A stretch of 15,101 bases of DNA from an uncultured Collinsella sp. (GTDB taxonomy: Bacteria; Actinomycetota; Coriobacteriia; Coriobacteriales; Coriobacteriaceae), in assembly GCA_900549455.1 (NCBI GenBank), contig UROM01000035.1, forward strand, positions 1-15,101, given 5' to 3'. The translations under genes were made by a program, and so were the position numbers. Below are positions 1-6,449 of this stretch, one piece after another. The notes below the pieces were generated by a model. That model did not search any database. It had not been told where the DNA came from and saw only the letters and a list, made by a program, of their open reading frames with translations. Positions within the stretch are counted from its first letter, which is position 1, and each line of letters begins with the position of its first letter.

Positions 1-47
1 CTACACTTATGCGATCGTCGGCAGCGTCAGATGTGTATAAGAGACAG
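1..47 (+). other. Nextera (Tn5) sequencing adapter, not genomic
   Basis: The last 19 bases (29-47) are the Tn5 mosaic end AGATGTGTATAAGAGACAG. Before it come the i5-side adapter arm (15-28), an 8-base block TTATGCGA (7-14) in the i5 index position, and the end of the P5 primer (1-6). The same sequence occurs inverted at the right end. This is library adapter left in the assembly, so genomic sequence starts at 48. Any protein predicted through it, recognisable by the peptide SAASDVYKRQ, is an artefact. Confidence 0.98.
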
Positions 48-175
48 GTGTTACAGGCGACGTGTGTCTCGCCGTTGGCAAGCGCAGCGCAGATGATGAG
101 GCGATGCGCCATCGACTTGGACGCGATGGCGGGAACGGTGCCCTTAAGCGGGGACGGGGTGATGCGGGCTAGCAT
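48..175 (-). CDS. aroA: 3-phosphoshikimate 1-carboxyvinyltransferase (EPSP synthase), N-terminal fragment
   Basis: This is the first 42 codons of a gene cut by the contig end; the protein continues beyond the window. The start ATG (173-175) lies inside the end of aroB, giving a 7 bp overlap (ATGCTAG). The peptide begins MLARITPSPLKGTVPAIASK. It then continues with SMAHRLIICAALANGE, the conserved N-terminal substrate-binding signature of EPSP synthases, in which Lys and Ser contact shikimate-3-phosphate and PEP. The enzyme joins shikimate-3-phosphate and PEP in the sixth step of the shikimate pathway, in the cytoplasm. Its position after aroB in an aro operon supports the call. Because it runs into the adapter there is no stop codon, so automated callers may miss it. 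Confidence 0.9.
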
Positions 176-1275
176 GCGGATGCGTCTCCCTTCTGGCCGA
201 GGCCCTCGGCAATTAAATCATGGAAGGTGGAAAGCGGCGTGCGGTCGATGCTGCAGCGGCCAATGCCGTGCGGAATCACCAGATCGATGGTGTCGCCCGC
301 GCGCTTCTTGTCGTGGAGTGCCTCGGCAAAGACGGCATCGGCATCTAGGTCGCAGCGGGTCTTGAGGCCATGGCGGGCGCAGAGCTCCTCAATACGACCG
401 GGCAGTGCAGCATCGCAAACGCCGTGCAGAGCCGCGGCGCGCGTGATGATGCCCATGCCGATCGACACGCAGTTGCCGTGTCCGAGCTCAAAGTGCTCGC
501 AGGCCTCGACGGCGTGTCCGGCGCTGTGTCCAAAGTTGAGGAGCTTGCGCTGGTTGGTTTCGCGCTCGTCGGCGACGACCACGGCGCGCTTGATGTCGAT
601 ATTGCGGGCGATGATGAGCGCTACGCGGGCCACATCGCGGTTGAGCAGCTCCAGCGTGAGCGGGGTCTTCTCCAGCTCGGCGAAAAGCTCTGGGTCGGCG
701 ATCACGGCGTGCTTGACGACCTCGCCGCAGCCGTCGGCGAACTGCTCGGGCGTGAGGGTGGCCAGGCACCCCACGTCGGCGATAACAACACTCGGTTGCC
801 AAAAGGCGCCGGCCAGGTTCTTGCCGGCAGCCAGGTCGATGGCGGTCTTGCCGCCCACCGACGAATCCACCATGGCGAGCAGACTTGTGGGGATCTGCAC
901 AAACTTGCAGCCGCGCATGTAGGTGGCGGCCACAAAGCCCGCCACGTCGCCCGCGACGCCGCCGCCGAGTGCCACGATCACGTCGGAGCGCGAAAGCTCG
1001 TGCTCGGCCACAAACTCCAAAATGGCAACATAGGTTTCGGCGCGCTTATGGGCCTCGCCGGCCTCGAAGGTGCAGATGCTCACCTCGTAGCCTGACGCCT
1101 CCAGGCTCTGCTTAACGGGCATCTGGTAGAGCGGGCCCACGTTGGTGTCCGTCACGATGACGGCCTTGGTGCCGCCGTCAGTGGCGCGCACGAGCGGTCC
1201 CGTTTGCTCCAGCAAAAACGTGCCAACATGCACCTGGTAGGGGCGTGCAGTGTCGATATTGATGGTAATCGCCAT
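169..1275 (-). CDS. aroB: 3-dehydroquinate synthase
   Basis: AroB converts DAHP to 3-dehydroquinate, the second shikimate-pathway step, using catalytic NAD+ and a divalent metal, usually zinc. The 368-residue length is normal for the family (about 360). Visible motifs are the NAD-binding glycine loop GGGVAGD (104-110) and the PTSLLAMVDSSVGGKTAID block (129-147). The expected metal ligands are Glu185 (GCGEVVKHA), His250 (LLNFGHSAGH) and His266 (ELGHGN); the 16-residue spacing between the two His matches what I recall of fungal and bacterial enzymes. The ATG at 1275 follows an AAAGGA site with 9-base spacing. It lies 36 bp after tyrA and overlaps aroA by 7 bp, so it is probably co-transcribed from the aroF promoter. 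Nothing looks broken. Confidence 0.97.
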   Translation of the reverse strand: MAITINIDTARPYQVHVGTFLLEQTGPLVRATDGGTKAVIVTDTNVGPLYQMPVKQSLEASGYEVSICTFEAGEAHKRAETYVAILEFVAEHELSRSDVIVALGGGVAGDVAGFVAATYMRGCKFVQIPTSLLAMVDSSVGGKTAIDLAAGKNLAGAFWQPSVVIADVGCLATLTPEQFADGCGEVVKHAVIADPELFAELEKTPLTLELLNRDVARVALIIARNIDIKRAVVVADERETNQRKLLNFGHSAGHAVEACEHFELGHGNCVSIGMGIITRAAALHGVCDAALPGRIEELCARHGLKTRCDLDADAVFAEALHDKKRAGDTIDLVIPHGIGRCSIDRTPLSTFHDLIAEGLGQKGDASAC

Positions 1276-1311
1276 AAGCTTCGGTCCTTTCGACCTGGCG
1301 TGATAGGTGGT

Positions 1312-2226
1312 CTAGTGGGAGGCCTCGTCGTCGAGTGCGCGCTTGATGCGGTCGCCCTCGGCAAGGAGATTCTCCAGATAGCGCTGGTCGCGGTCCTTAA
1401 GGGCGCGGCTGTAGGCGCCGAGCGATTCGATAAGATGGTCGATCTCGAAGGCGAGCGCGTCGGCGTCGTCGATCATGAGCTCGGACCACATTTGCGGGTT
1501 GAGGTGCGCCACACGGGTGAGATCGCGATAGCTACCGGCCGAAAAGCCGTGGTGGACCTGGGCAGTGGGGCTTTTGACGTAGGCGTTGGATACCACGTGC
1601 GCAAGCTGGCTCGTGAAGGCGATGACGCGGTCGTGCTCGGCGGCGCTGGTCACGCTGAACTTGCCAAAGCCCAGGGGGCGCACCATCTCGCGCACCTGGC
1701 CCAAAAGCTCCAGCTTAAGTGCATCGTCCACCGCGGGTGGCACGAGCACGAGCGGGGCGCCCTGGAACAGGTCGGCGCGGGAGTGCGCATAGCCCGAGTA
1801 CTGCGTGCCCGCCATGGGGTGCGCACCCACAAAGTAAAAGCCGTGCTCGCGGGCAAGCTCAAAGGCGCGCTCGCACACGATGCCCTTGACGCCCACCGTG
1901 TCGATCACCACGGGACCCATGATGGCGTCGGTGTCGGTGGCGTCGGCGAGCGCCTGGGCGTGCGCCTCGAGCCACTCGATGCATGCCTCGGGATAGCAGG
2001 CAAGGACGATGATGTCGCATTCGCCGAGTGTCTTGTCGTTGAGCTCTCCGGCGACAGTGCCCATGCTGGCGGCCGTCATGACATCGTCATCGGGGTCCCA
2101 GGCCAGCACGCGAACGCCCGCCTGCGCATAGCCGCGGGCAAAACTGCCGCCGATGAGGCCCAGGCCCACGATGCCGGCGCACTTAGGGCCGCCCTGGTTA
2201 ACGCGCGCGTTTCTCACCGTACCCAT
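1312..2226 (-). CDS. tyrA: Prephenate dehydrogenase
   Basis: This enzyme oxidatively decarboxylates prephenate to 4-hydroxyphenylpyruvate, committing flux to tyrosine. The 304-residue protein starts with a Rossmann fold, GLGLIGGS (21-28), with an acidic residue (Asp44) at the end of the second strand, which favours NAD+ over NADP+ (inference). DTVGVK (109-114) and GAHPMAG (134-140, putative catalytic His136) follow. The all-alpha C-terminal domain carries TSQLAH (205-210) and SYRDLTRVA (232-240), expected to bind the substrate carboxylates. There is no fused chorismate mutase and no C-terminal ACT domain, so feedback control may lie elsewhere. The ATG is 3 bp after the aroF stop, and its GGAG site lies at the end of aroF, so translation is probably coupled. 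Prephenate dehydrogenase is favoured over arogenate dehydrogenase by default; the sequence alone cannot separate them. Confidence 0.93.
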   Translation of the reverse strand: MGTVRNARVNQGGPKCAGIVGLGLIGGSFARGYAQAGVRVLAWDPDDDVMTAASMGTVAGELNDKTLGECDIIVLACYPEACIEWLEAHAQALADATDTDAIMGPVVIDTVGVKGIVCERAFELAREHGFYFVGAHPMAGTQYSGYAHSRADLFQGAPLVLVPPAVDDALKLELLGQVREMVRPLGFGKFSVTSAAEHDRVIAFTSQLAHVVSNAYVKSPTAQVHHGFSAGSYRDLTRVAHLNPQMWSELMIDDADALAFEIDHLIESLGAYSRALKDRDQRYLENLLAEGDRIKRALDDEASH

Positions 2227-2229
2227 GGG

Positions 2230-3252
2230 CTACTCCATGGTTCCTTGGCAGACAACCTCGCGGATGGCTCGGATGCGGCGCATGGTGTCGTCGAACTGAT
2301 CGGGGGTGAGGGCCTGGGCGCCGTCGGACCAGGCGCGGCTCGGCTCGTCGTGGACCTCGATCTCCAGGCCGTTGGCACCGCAGGCGGTCGCGGCGAGCGC
2401 CATGGGCTCGACGTAGCGGGTGTAGCCGGTGGCGTGGCTGGGGTCGGCGACGACGGGCAGGTGCGACAGGTGGTGCAGCACCGGCACGGCGTTGAGGTCG
2501 AAGGTATTGCGGGTGCGGGTCTCGAAGGTACGGATGCCGCGCTCACACAGGATGACGTTGTCGTTGCCCTCGCTCATGATGTACTCGGCGGCCATAAGCA
2601 GCTCGTCGATCGTGCCGGACATGCCGCGCTTGAGCAGAATCGGGGTCTGAGTCTTGCCGACCTCCTTGAGCAGGGGGAAGTTCTGGGCGTTGCGGGCGCC
2701 GATCTGCATGACGTCAATCTTCTTGTCCAAGAAGACCTGCACGTCGCGTGGGTCCATGATCTCGGTGACGATCGGCATGTCGAGCTCGGCAGACGCCTCG
2801 CACAGCAGGTCGAGACCGGCGGGACCCATGCCCTGGTAGGCGTAGGGGGAGGTGCGGGGCTTGTAGGCACCGCCGCGCAGCATCGTGGCGCCGGCGGCCT
2901 TCACGCGGCGGGCGATGCGGATGAGGTTCTCGCCCTCGACGGAGCACGGGCCGGCGATGACCTGGAACTGATCGCCGCCGATCTTGACGCCGTGGCCGCA
3001 GTCGATGACGGAGTCCTCGGGGTGGAACTTGCGGTTGGCACGCTTGAACGGCTCGGAGACGCGCTGCACGCGCTCGACGACATCCATGGACTCGAGCAGG
3101 AACGGGTCGATCTTGGTCGTATCGCCCACCAGGCCGATAATCGTCTCGTTCTCGCCGCGCGAGACGTCGGTCTTCAGGCCTTTTTTCTCAATCCAGCTGA
3201 CGATATGGCTGACGGCCTCGTCGCTGGCGCTCTGCTTTAGAATTGCAATCAT
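2230..3252 (-). CDS. aroF: 3-deoxy-7-phosphoheptulonate (DAHP) synthase, type I-beta with N-terminal regulatory domain
   Basis: This enzyme condenses PEP and erythrose-4-phosphate to DAHP, the entry step of aromatic amino acid synthesis. The 340-residue protein has a ferredoxin-like/ACT-like regulatory domain (about 1-70, beginning MIAILKQ) followed by a TIM-barrel catalytic domain, the layout of the tyrosine-inhibited Thermotoga enzyme. Motifs are GPCSVE (101-106), KPRTSPY (131-137), QIGARNAQNF (183-192), KRG (208-210) and DPSHATG (270-276). Expected metal ligands are Cys103, His273, Glu299 and Asp310. The ATG at 3252 is chosen because GAGAGG lies 6 bases upstream and the regulatory domain starts exactly there. 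An in-frame ATG at 3300 would add 16 residues but falls in the loop of the upstream terminator hairpin. It is the first gene of the leftward operon and lies behind a putative attenuator. Some databases call this family aroF, others aroG or aroA(G). Confidence 0.95.
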   Translation of the reverse strand: MIAILKQSASDEAVSHIVSWIEKKGLKTDVSRGENETIIGLVGDTTKIDPFLLESMDVVERVQRVSEPFKRANRKFHPEDSVIDCGHGVKIGGDQFQVIAGPCSVEGENLIRIARRVKAAGATMLRGGAYKPRTSPYAYQGMGPAGLDLLCEASAELDMPIVTEIMDPRDVQVFLDKKIDVMQIGARNAQNFPLLKEVGKTQTPILLKRGMSGTIDELLMAAEYIMSEGNDNVILCERGIRTFETRTRNTFDLNAVPVLHHLSHLPVVADPSHATGYTRYVEPMALAATACGANGLEIEVHDEPSRAWSDGAQALTPDQFDDTMRRIRAIREVVCQGTME

Positions 3253-3262
3253 GGTGTGCCTC

Positions 3263-3325
3263 TCACCTCGATGGATAACTTTTGCAAAAACGGCCCGCAT
3301 TGCGAGCCGTGTATATATGGTGCAT
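3263..3325 (-). CDS. Putative leader peptide of the aroF operon (20 codons)
   Basis: This short ORF lies between the putative aroF promoter and aroF. It reads MHHIYTARNAGRF then CKSYPSR and stop. The Tyr5 codon (3311-3313) directly abuts the 5' arm of a terminator hairpin (3302-3310), and further aromatic codons are Phe13 and Tyr17. The TGA (3263-3265) falls over the aroF ribosome-binding site. No Shine-Dalgarno is visible upstream; if transcription starts near 3325, translation would be leaderless, which is common in Actinomycetota. The arrangement fits a ribosome stalling on Tyr and masking the hairpin. Translation is not proven, and a 20-codon ORF can occur by chance, so the call rests on the position of the Tyr codon and the tyrosine-pathway context. 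Confidence 0.5.
   Translation of the reverse strand: MHHIYTARNAGRFCKSYPSR
3286..3310 (-). terminator. Rho-independent terminator in the aroF leader (putative attenuator)
   Basis: Read leftward, ACGGCTCGC (3310-3302) pairs with GCGGGCCGT (3298-3290) through nine pairs including one G-U. The loop is AAT and a five-T run occupies 3290-3286. It stands 34 bases upstream of the aroF start and downstream of the putative promoter, so an unregulated transcript would end before aroF. No rightward gene ends here, so the hairpin serves only leftward transcripts. Confidence 0.72.
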
Positions 3326-3333
3326 GAGAGTTT

Positions 3334-3363
3334 ATACTATCCGACTCGCTTTTGCCTTCTAAA
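3334..3363 (-). promoter_or_regulatory. Putative promoter of the aroF-tyrA-aroB-aroA operon
   Basis: On the minus strand TTTAGA (3363-3358) and TAGTAT (3339-3334) are separated by 18 bases. An overlapping TATAAA (3336-3331) is an alternative -10 that would place the transcription start at the A of the leader ATG (3325). The match to consensus is moderate, and the call leans on its location just upstream of the leader hairpin. Confidence 0.45.
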
Positions 3364-3415
3364 GTGGGCCGTTGCGCCGCGTCTTCCTCGGAATTGCAAA
3401 GCTTTTTCTTTTATT

Positions 3416-3445
3416 TTGATAGCCCGTGGCGCACTTGGGTATAAT
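3416..3445 (+). promoter_or_regulatory. Promoter of the tRNA-Arg gene
   Basis: TTGATA (3416-3421) and a perfect TATAAT (3440-3445) are 18 bases apart. The tRNA begins 12 bases after the -10 box, so the start site would be within a few bases of the mature 5' end. It is the best sigma-70-type promoter in the window. Confidence 0.85.
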
Positions 3446-3456
3446 GCCAAACGTTG

Positions 3457-3533
3457 GCCCTATTAGCTCAGGGGATTAGAGCGTCTGCCTCCGGAGCAGA
3501 AGGCCGTTGGTTCGAATCCAACATGGGGCACCA
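3457..3533 (+). tRNA. tRNA-Arg (anticodon CCG)
   Basis: A complete cloverleaf can be folded. The acceptor stem GCCCTAT pairs with ATGGGGC (one T-G wobble), and the D-stem GCTC pairs with GAGC. The anticodon stem TCTGC/GCAGA holds the 7-base loop CTCCGGA, with anticodon CCG reading CGG. The T-stem GTTGG/CCAAC holds the loop TTCGAAT. The discriminator is A (3530), and CCA is encoded (3531-3533). There is no intron and only a short variable loop. CGG is an expected arginine codon in a GC-rich genome. It has its own promoter and terminator and is transcribed away from the aro operon. Confidence 0.97.
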
Positions 3534-3544
3534 TCGAACGTAAG

Positions 3545-3578
3545 ACCGTCCGAACCTCGCATGGTCCGGGCGGTTTTT
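3545..3578 (+). terminator. Rho-independent terminator after tRNA-Arg
   Basis: ACCGTCCGAACC (3545-3556) pairs with GGTCCGGGCGGT (3563-3574) with one G-U pair and one A-C mismatch. The loop is six bases, and the run of T at 3574-3578 continues into CTT. It ends the tRNA transcript 32 bases before the next start codon, so the ATPase gene must be expressed from read-through or from a promoter I could not identify. Confidence 0.85.
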
Positions 3579-3609
3579 CTTATACCGACGCGACGTGATG
3601 GGACGTGGT

Positions 3610-6330
3610 ATGGCAGCAACGGATATCGAGCGCGGGCTCTCGACCGCCGAGGTCGAGGAGCGCATCGCCGCCGGTAGGATCAACCGCAACATGGAGCTCA
3701 AGACCAAGTCGGTCCGCGAGCTCATTATCGAGAACCTCTGCACGCTGTTTAACTTGATCAACGTGGTCTTGGCGATTTTGGTGTTGCTGACCGGTTCGTT
3801 TAAAAACCTGACGTTCCTGTTCGTGGTGTTCTTGAACACTGCAATTGGCGTCATTCAGTCCATGCGTTCCAAGCGGATGGTCGACAAGCTTACGCTGCTC
3901 ACCTCTAAGAAGGCCATCGCGGTGCGCGACGGCGCCGAGGTGGAGCTTGACCTGGACCAGATCGTGCTCGACGATATCATTCGCCTGGGGCGCGGTGACC
4001 AGATTCCCGCCGATGCCGTGGTGGTGTCGGGCGAGGCGCTCGTCAACGAGAGCCTGCTGACGGGCGAGAGCGACCTCATTAAGAAACAGCCAGGCTCCGA
4101 GCTCATGAGTGGCAGCTTTATCGACTCGGGCCTGCTGCGCGCCCGCGTGATCCATGTCGGCGCCGATAACTACGTGGCAAAGATCAACAACGAGGCCAAG
4201 TACGTCAAAAAGGTCAATTCCGAGATCATGAACGCGCTCAATGCCATCGTGCGGTTTGCGAGCATTATCATGATTCCGCTTGGTCTGGCGCTCTTTTCCT
4301 CGAGTGTGAGCGAGCTGTGGGATGCCGCGGGAACCCCGGGCGATAGCGCACTTTCCTGGTGCTTTTCCGAGCTGCTGGCCGGCCGTGTGCCTTCTTCGGC
4401 GCTGCTGTCCACGGTGGGTGCCCTGCTGGGCATGATTCCGCAGGGCCTGGTGCTGCTGACCTCGTCGGTGCTCGCGATTGCCACGGTGCGCCTGGCACGT
4501 CGCAAGGTGCTGGCACAGCAGCTCTACTGCATCGAGACGCTCGCGCGTGTCGACGTTTTGTGCCTGGACAAGACGGGCACCATTACCTCGGGCCGTATGG
4601 AGGTCGAGGGCACCTACCCGCTGCCTGTTGAAGGTGTTGGCTTTGGCGCGGACTCGGATGAGGCAGCTGTCCCCGTCGAGACCACGGTGCTCGACTTTGC
4701 GCTCGCCAACGTGGCACGTGCGACCTCGGCAGATGCTAACGAGACCTGCCAGGCGCTGCTCAACTACTACGCCGATCGTCCGGTCGAGGTGTCCGAGCCG
4801 CTGTCGGTCATTCCGTTCTCGTCGTCCAAAAAGTGGAGCGGTGCGTCGTTTGCGCAGGGCTCCTATGTAATGGGCGCCGCGCAGTTTGTGCTCTCCGTTC
4901 GCGCATTTGCGCAGGTCGAGAATCGTGTGGCCGAGCTCGCCGATACCTGCCGTGTGCTCGTGGTGGCGCGCGTTGACGGCTTTACGCCCGATGGCGATAT
5001 GGTGGGCGAGGCCGAGCCCGTGGGCTTTGTGACCATCCGCGATGAGATTCGCACTTCGGCAACCGAGACTATCGGCTACTTTAACGAGCAGGGCGTGACC
5101 CTCAACGTGATCAGCGGCGACGACCCGCGTACGGTGTCGTCGATCGCGCGCGTGGTGGGCGTGCCGGGCGCCGACGCCTACGTGGACGCCACGACGCTCG
5201 ATACGCCTGCTAAGCTCGATGCGGCGGTGGACCGCTATCACGTCTTTGGCCGCGTGACTCCGCAACAGAAGCGCGAGCTCGTACAGGCGCTCAAACGCCG
5301 CGGGCACACCGTGGCCATGACGGGCGACGGCGTCAACGACGTGCTGGCGCTCAAGGAGGCCGACTGCTCCGTGGCGATGGCCGCCGGCTCCGATGCCGCG
5401 CGCAATGTGGCCGAGATCGTGCTCGTCGATAACGACTTTGCCTCGATGCCCGCTGTGGTGGCCGAGGGCCGTCGCTCTATCAATAACCTGCAGCGCTCTG
5501 CCGCGCTCTTTCTGACTAAGACGCTGTTCTCGATGGGCCTGGCGGCGCTGTGCATCGCCCTGCCGCCGTATCCCTTCGAGCCCATTCAGATGACGCTCAT
5601 CAACTTCTTCTGCATCGGCGCGCCGGGCTTTGTGTTGGGCCTGGAGCCCAACAACGCCCGCGTGAAGGGGTCGTTCTTGACCAATGTGCTTAAGCGTGCG
5701 CTGCCGGCGTCGATTGCGGTCATTTTGGCCGCGGCGCTCGATATCTTTGTGGCGCGCGTATTTGGCTTTAGCCAGCTTACGCTTTCGACCATGTGCCTGC
5801 TCACGTCGTGCGCGGCGAGTGTCAGCCTGATCTGGCGCATCTCGCAGCCGCTCACGCCCTTGCGCGTGGTGCTTTTCGTGTTTGTCATCGCTGGTATTTT
5901 GACGGGCGTTATCGGGTTCCCGGGGTTGCTGTCGATCGCCAACTTGTCGATGGGTCAGATTGTCATCTTGGCGGTTATCGTCGTCTTTACCTGCGCGGTG
6001 TTCTTTAAGCTCGCCACGATGATGGACTCGCTTAAGCCCCGTCGCCGTCATGCGGCCACCGGCTTTGGCTGTGGCGTGCGTGTTCGCCTGGGTCGCGGCG
6101 GCGGCAAGGTGAGCTCGACGGGGTCGACCGCCGAGCGTTTTGCCAAGCGCGTTGCCGCCGATATGGCGCATCGCCGTGAGGTGCGCACTGCCCGTGAGGC
6201 CGAGGCACGTGCACTCGAGGGCGTGGCGCAGACCCAGCCCAAGAAAAAGAAGAGCGCCGGTGCCAAGCGCTCCCGCGTGACCAAATCGCCCCAGGGTATC
6301 AAAGTCTCGATGCCCAAGAAAAAGAAGTAG
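3610..6330 (+). CDS. Cation-translocating P-type ATPase (Exp7/calcium-pump-like) with basic C-terminal tail
   Basis: A 906-residue membrane pump that hydrolyses ATP to move a cation. Motifs are actuator LTGES (150-154), phosphorylation site DKTGTIT with Asp320, nucleotide-domain PFSSSKKWSGA, and hinge TGDGVND (571-577). Membrane segments lie at about 46-62 and 66-84 (M1, M2), 213-232 (M3) and 264-292 (M4), with six more in the last third, for about ten in total. M4 carries PQGL (277-280) where calcium pumps have PEGL. No CPx motif or heavy-metal domain is present, so it is not a copper or zinc pump. It resembles the Exp7 branch of P2-like ATPases; substrate unknown, calcium possible. After the last helix comes a cytosolic, Arg/Lys-rich tail of about 100 residues (804-906) with two KKKK clusters. 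ATG 3610 is chosen over GTG 3595 and ATG 3598 because GGGA precedes it at 6-base spacing. Confidence 0.9.
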   Translation: MAATDIERGLSTAEVEERIAAGRINRNMELKTKSVRELIIENLCTLFNLINVVLAILVLLTGSFKNLTFLFVVFLNTAIGVIQSMRSKRMVDKLTLLTSKKAIAVRDGAEVELDLDQIVLDDIIRLGRGDQIPADAVVVSGEALVNESLLTGESDLIKKQPGSELMSGSFIDSGLLRARVIHVGADNYVAKINNEAKYVKKVNSEIMNALNAIVRFASIIMIPLGLALFSSSVSELWDAAGTPGDSALSWCFSELLAGRVPSSALLSTVGALLGMIPQGLVLLTSSVLAIATVRLARRKVLAQQLYCIETLARVDVLCLDKTGTITSGRMEVEGTYPLPVEGVGFGADSDEAAVPVETTVLDFALANVARATSADANETCQALLNYYADRPVEVSEPLSVIPFSSSKKWSGASFAQGSYVMGAAQFVLSVRAFAQVENRVAELADTCRVLVVARVDGFTPDGDMVGEAEPVGFVTIRDEIRTSATETIGYFNEQGVTLNVISGDDPRTVSSIARVVGVPGADAYVDATTLDTPAKLDAAVDRYHVFGRVTPQQKRELVQALKRRGHTVAMTGDGVNDVLALKEADCSVAMAAGSDAARNVAEIVLVDNDFASMPAVVAEGRRSINNLQRSAALFLTKTLFSMGLAALCIALPPYPFEPIQMTLINFFCIGAPGFVLGLEPNNARVKGSFLTNVLKRALPASIAVILAAALDIFVARVFGFSQLTLSTMCLLTSCAASVSLIWRISQPLTPLRVVLFVFVIAGILTGVIGFPGLLSIANLSMGQIVILAVIVVFTCAVFFKLATMMDSLKPRRRHAATGFGCGVRVRLGRGGGKVSSTGSTAERFAKRVAADMAHRREVRTAREAEARALEGVAQTQPKKKKSAGAKRSRVTKSPQGIKVSMPKKKK

Positions 6331-6400
6331 TTCGCTGCCTTCAGGGATGATTTTTCTGGCGATGTTGAATTGGTGCCTTGCGCTTGTGGGGCCGTGTCGA

Positions 6401-6409
6401 TGTTATGCT
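6401..6409 (+). promoter_or_regulatory. Possible extended -10 promoter upstream of the zinc-ribbon gene
   Basis: TGTTATGCT has the TG-n-TATnnT form of an extended -10 element and sits 40 bases before the GTG start. No convincing -35 box is at the expected distance. The rest of the 119-base gap (6331-6449) shows no clear terminator for the ATPase gene. Confidence 0.4.
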
Positions 6410-6449
6410 CTAACCTCGATTGTTTGAATTGCTTCGGAAAGAGGATGCC

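Noticed and set aside
9..365. A plus-strand ORF starting MRSSAASDVYKRQ
   Set aside because: Its N-terminus is translated sequencing adapter and its body is antisense to aroB and aroA.
1204..3240. A 678-codon plus-strand open frame across tyrA and aroF
   Set aside because: It spans two convincing minus-strand genes and their junction, and its product is repetitive Ala/Gly/Val/His-rich. It is a shadow of GC-rich coding sequence.
3253..3300. Longer aroF product starting at ATG 3300
   Set aside because: The ATG lies in the loop of the leader terminator, the extra 16 residues look non-conserved, and a good ribosome site precedes the ATG at 3252.
3240..3399. Direct repeat GAATTGCAA (3240-3248 and 3391-3399)
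   Set aside because: One copy is inside the aroF coding start; a 9-base match over this distance is plausible by chance.
3580..6171. An 863-codon open frame on the minus strand across the P-type ATPase gene
   Set aside because: It mirrors the codon bias of the GC-rich sense gene. Its product is low-complexity His/Arg/Gly-rich with no recognisable domain, while the sense strand has every P-type ATPase motif.
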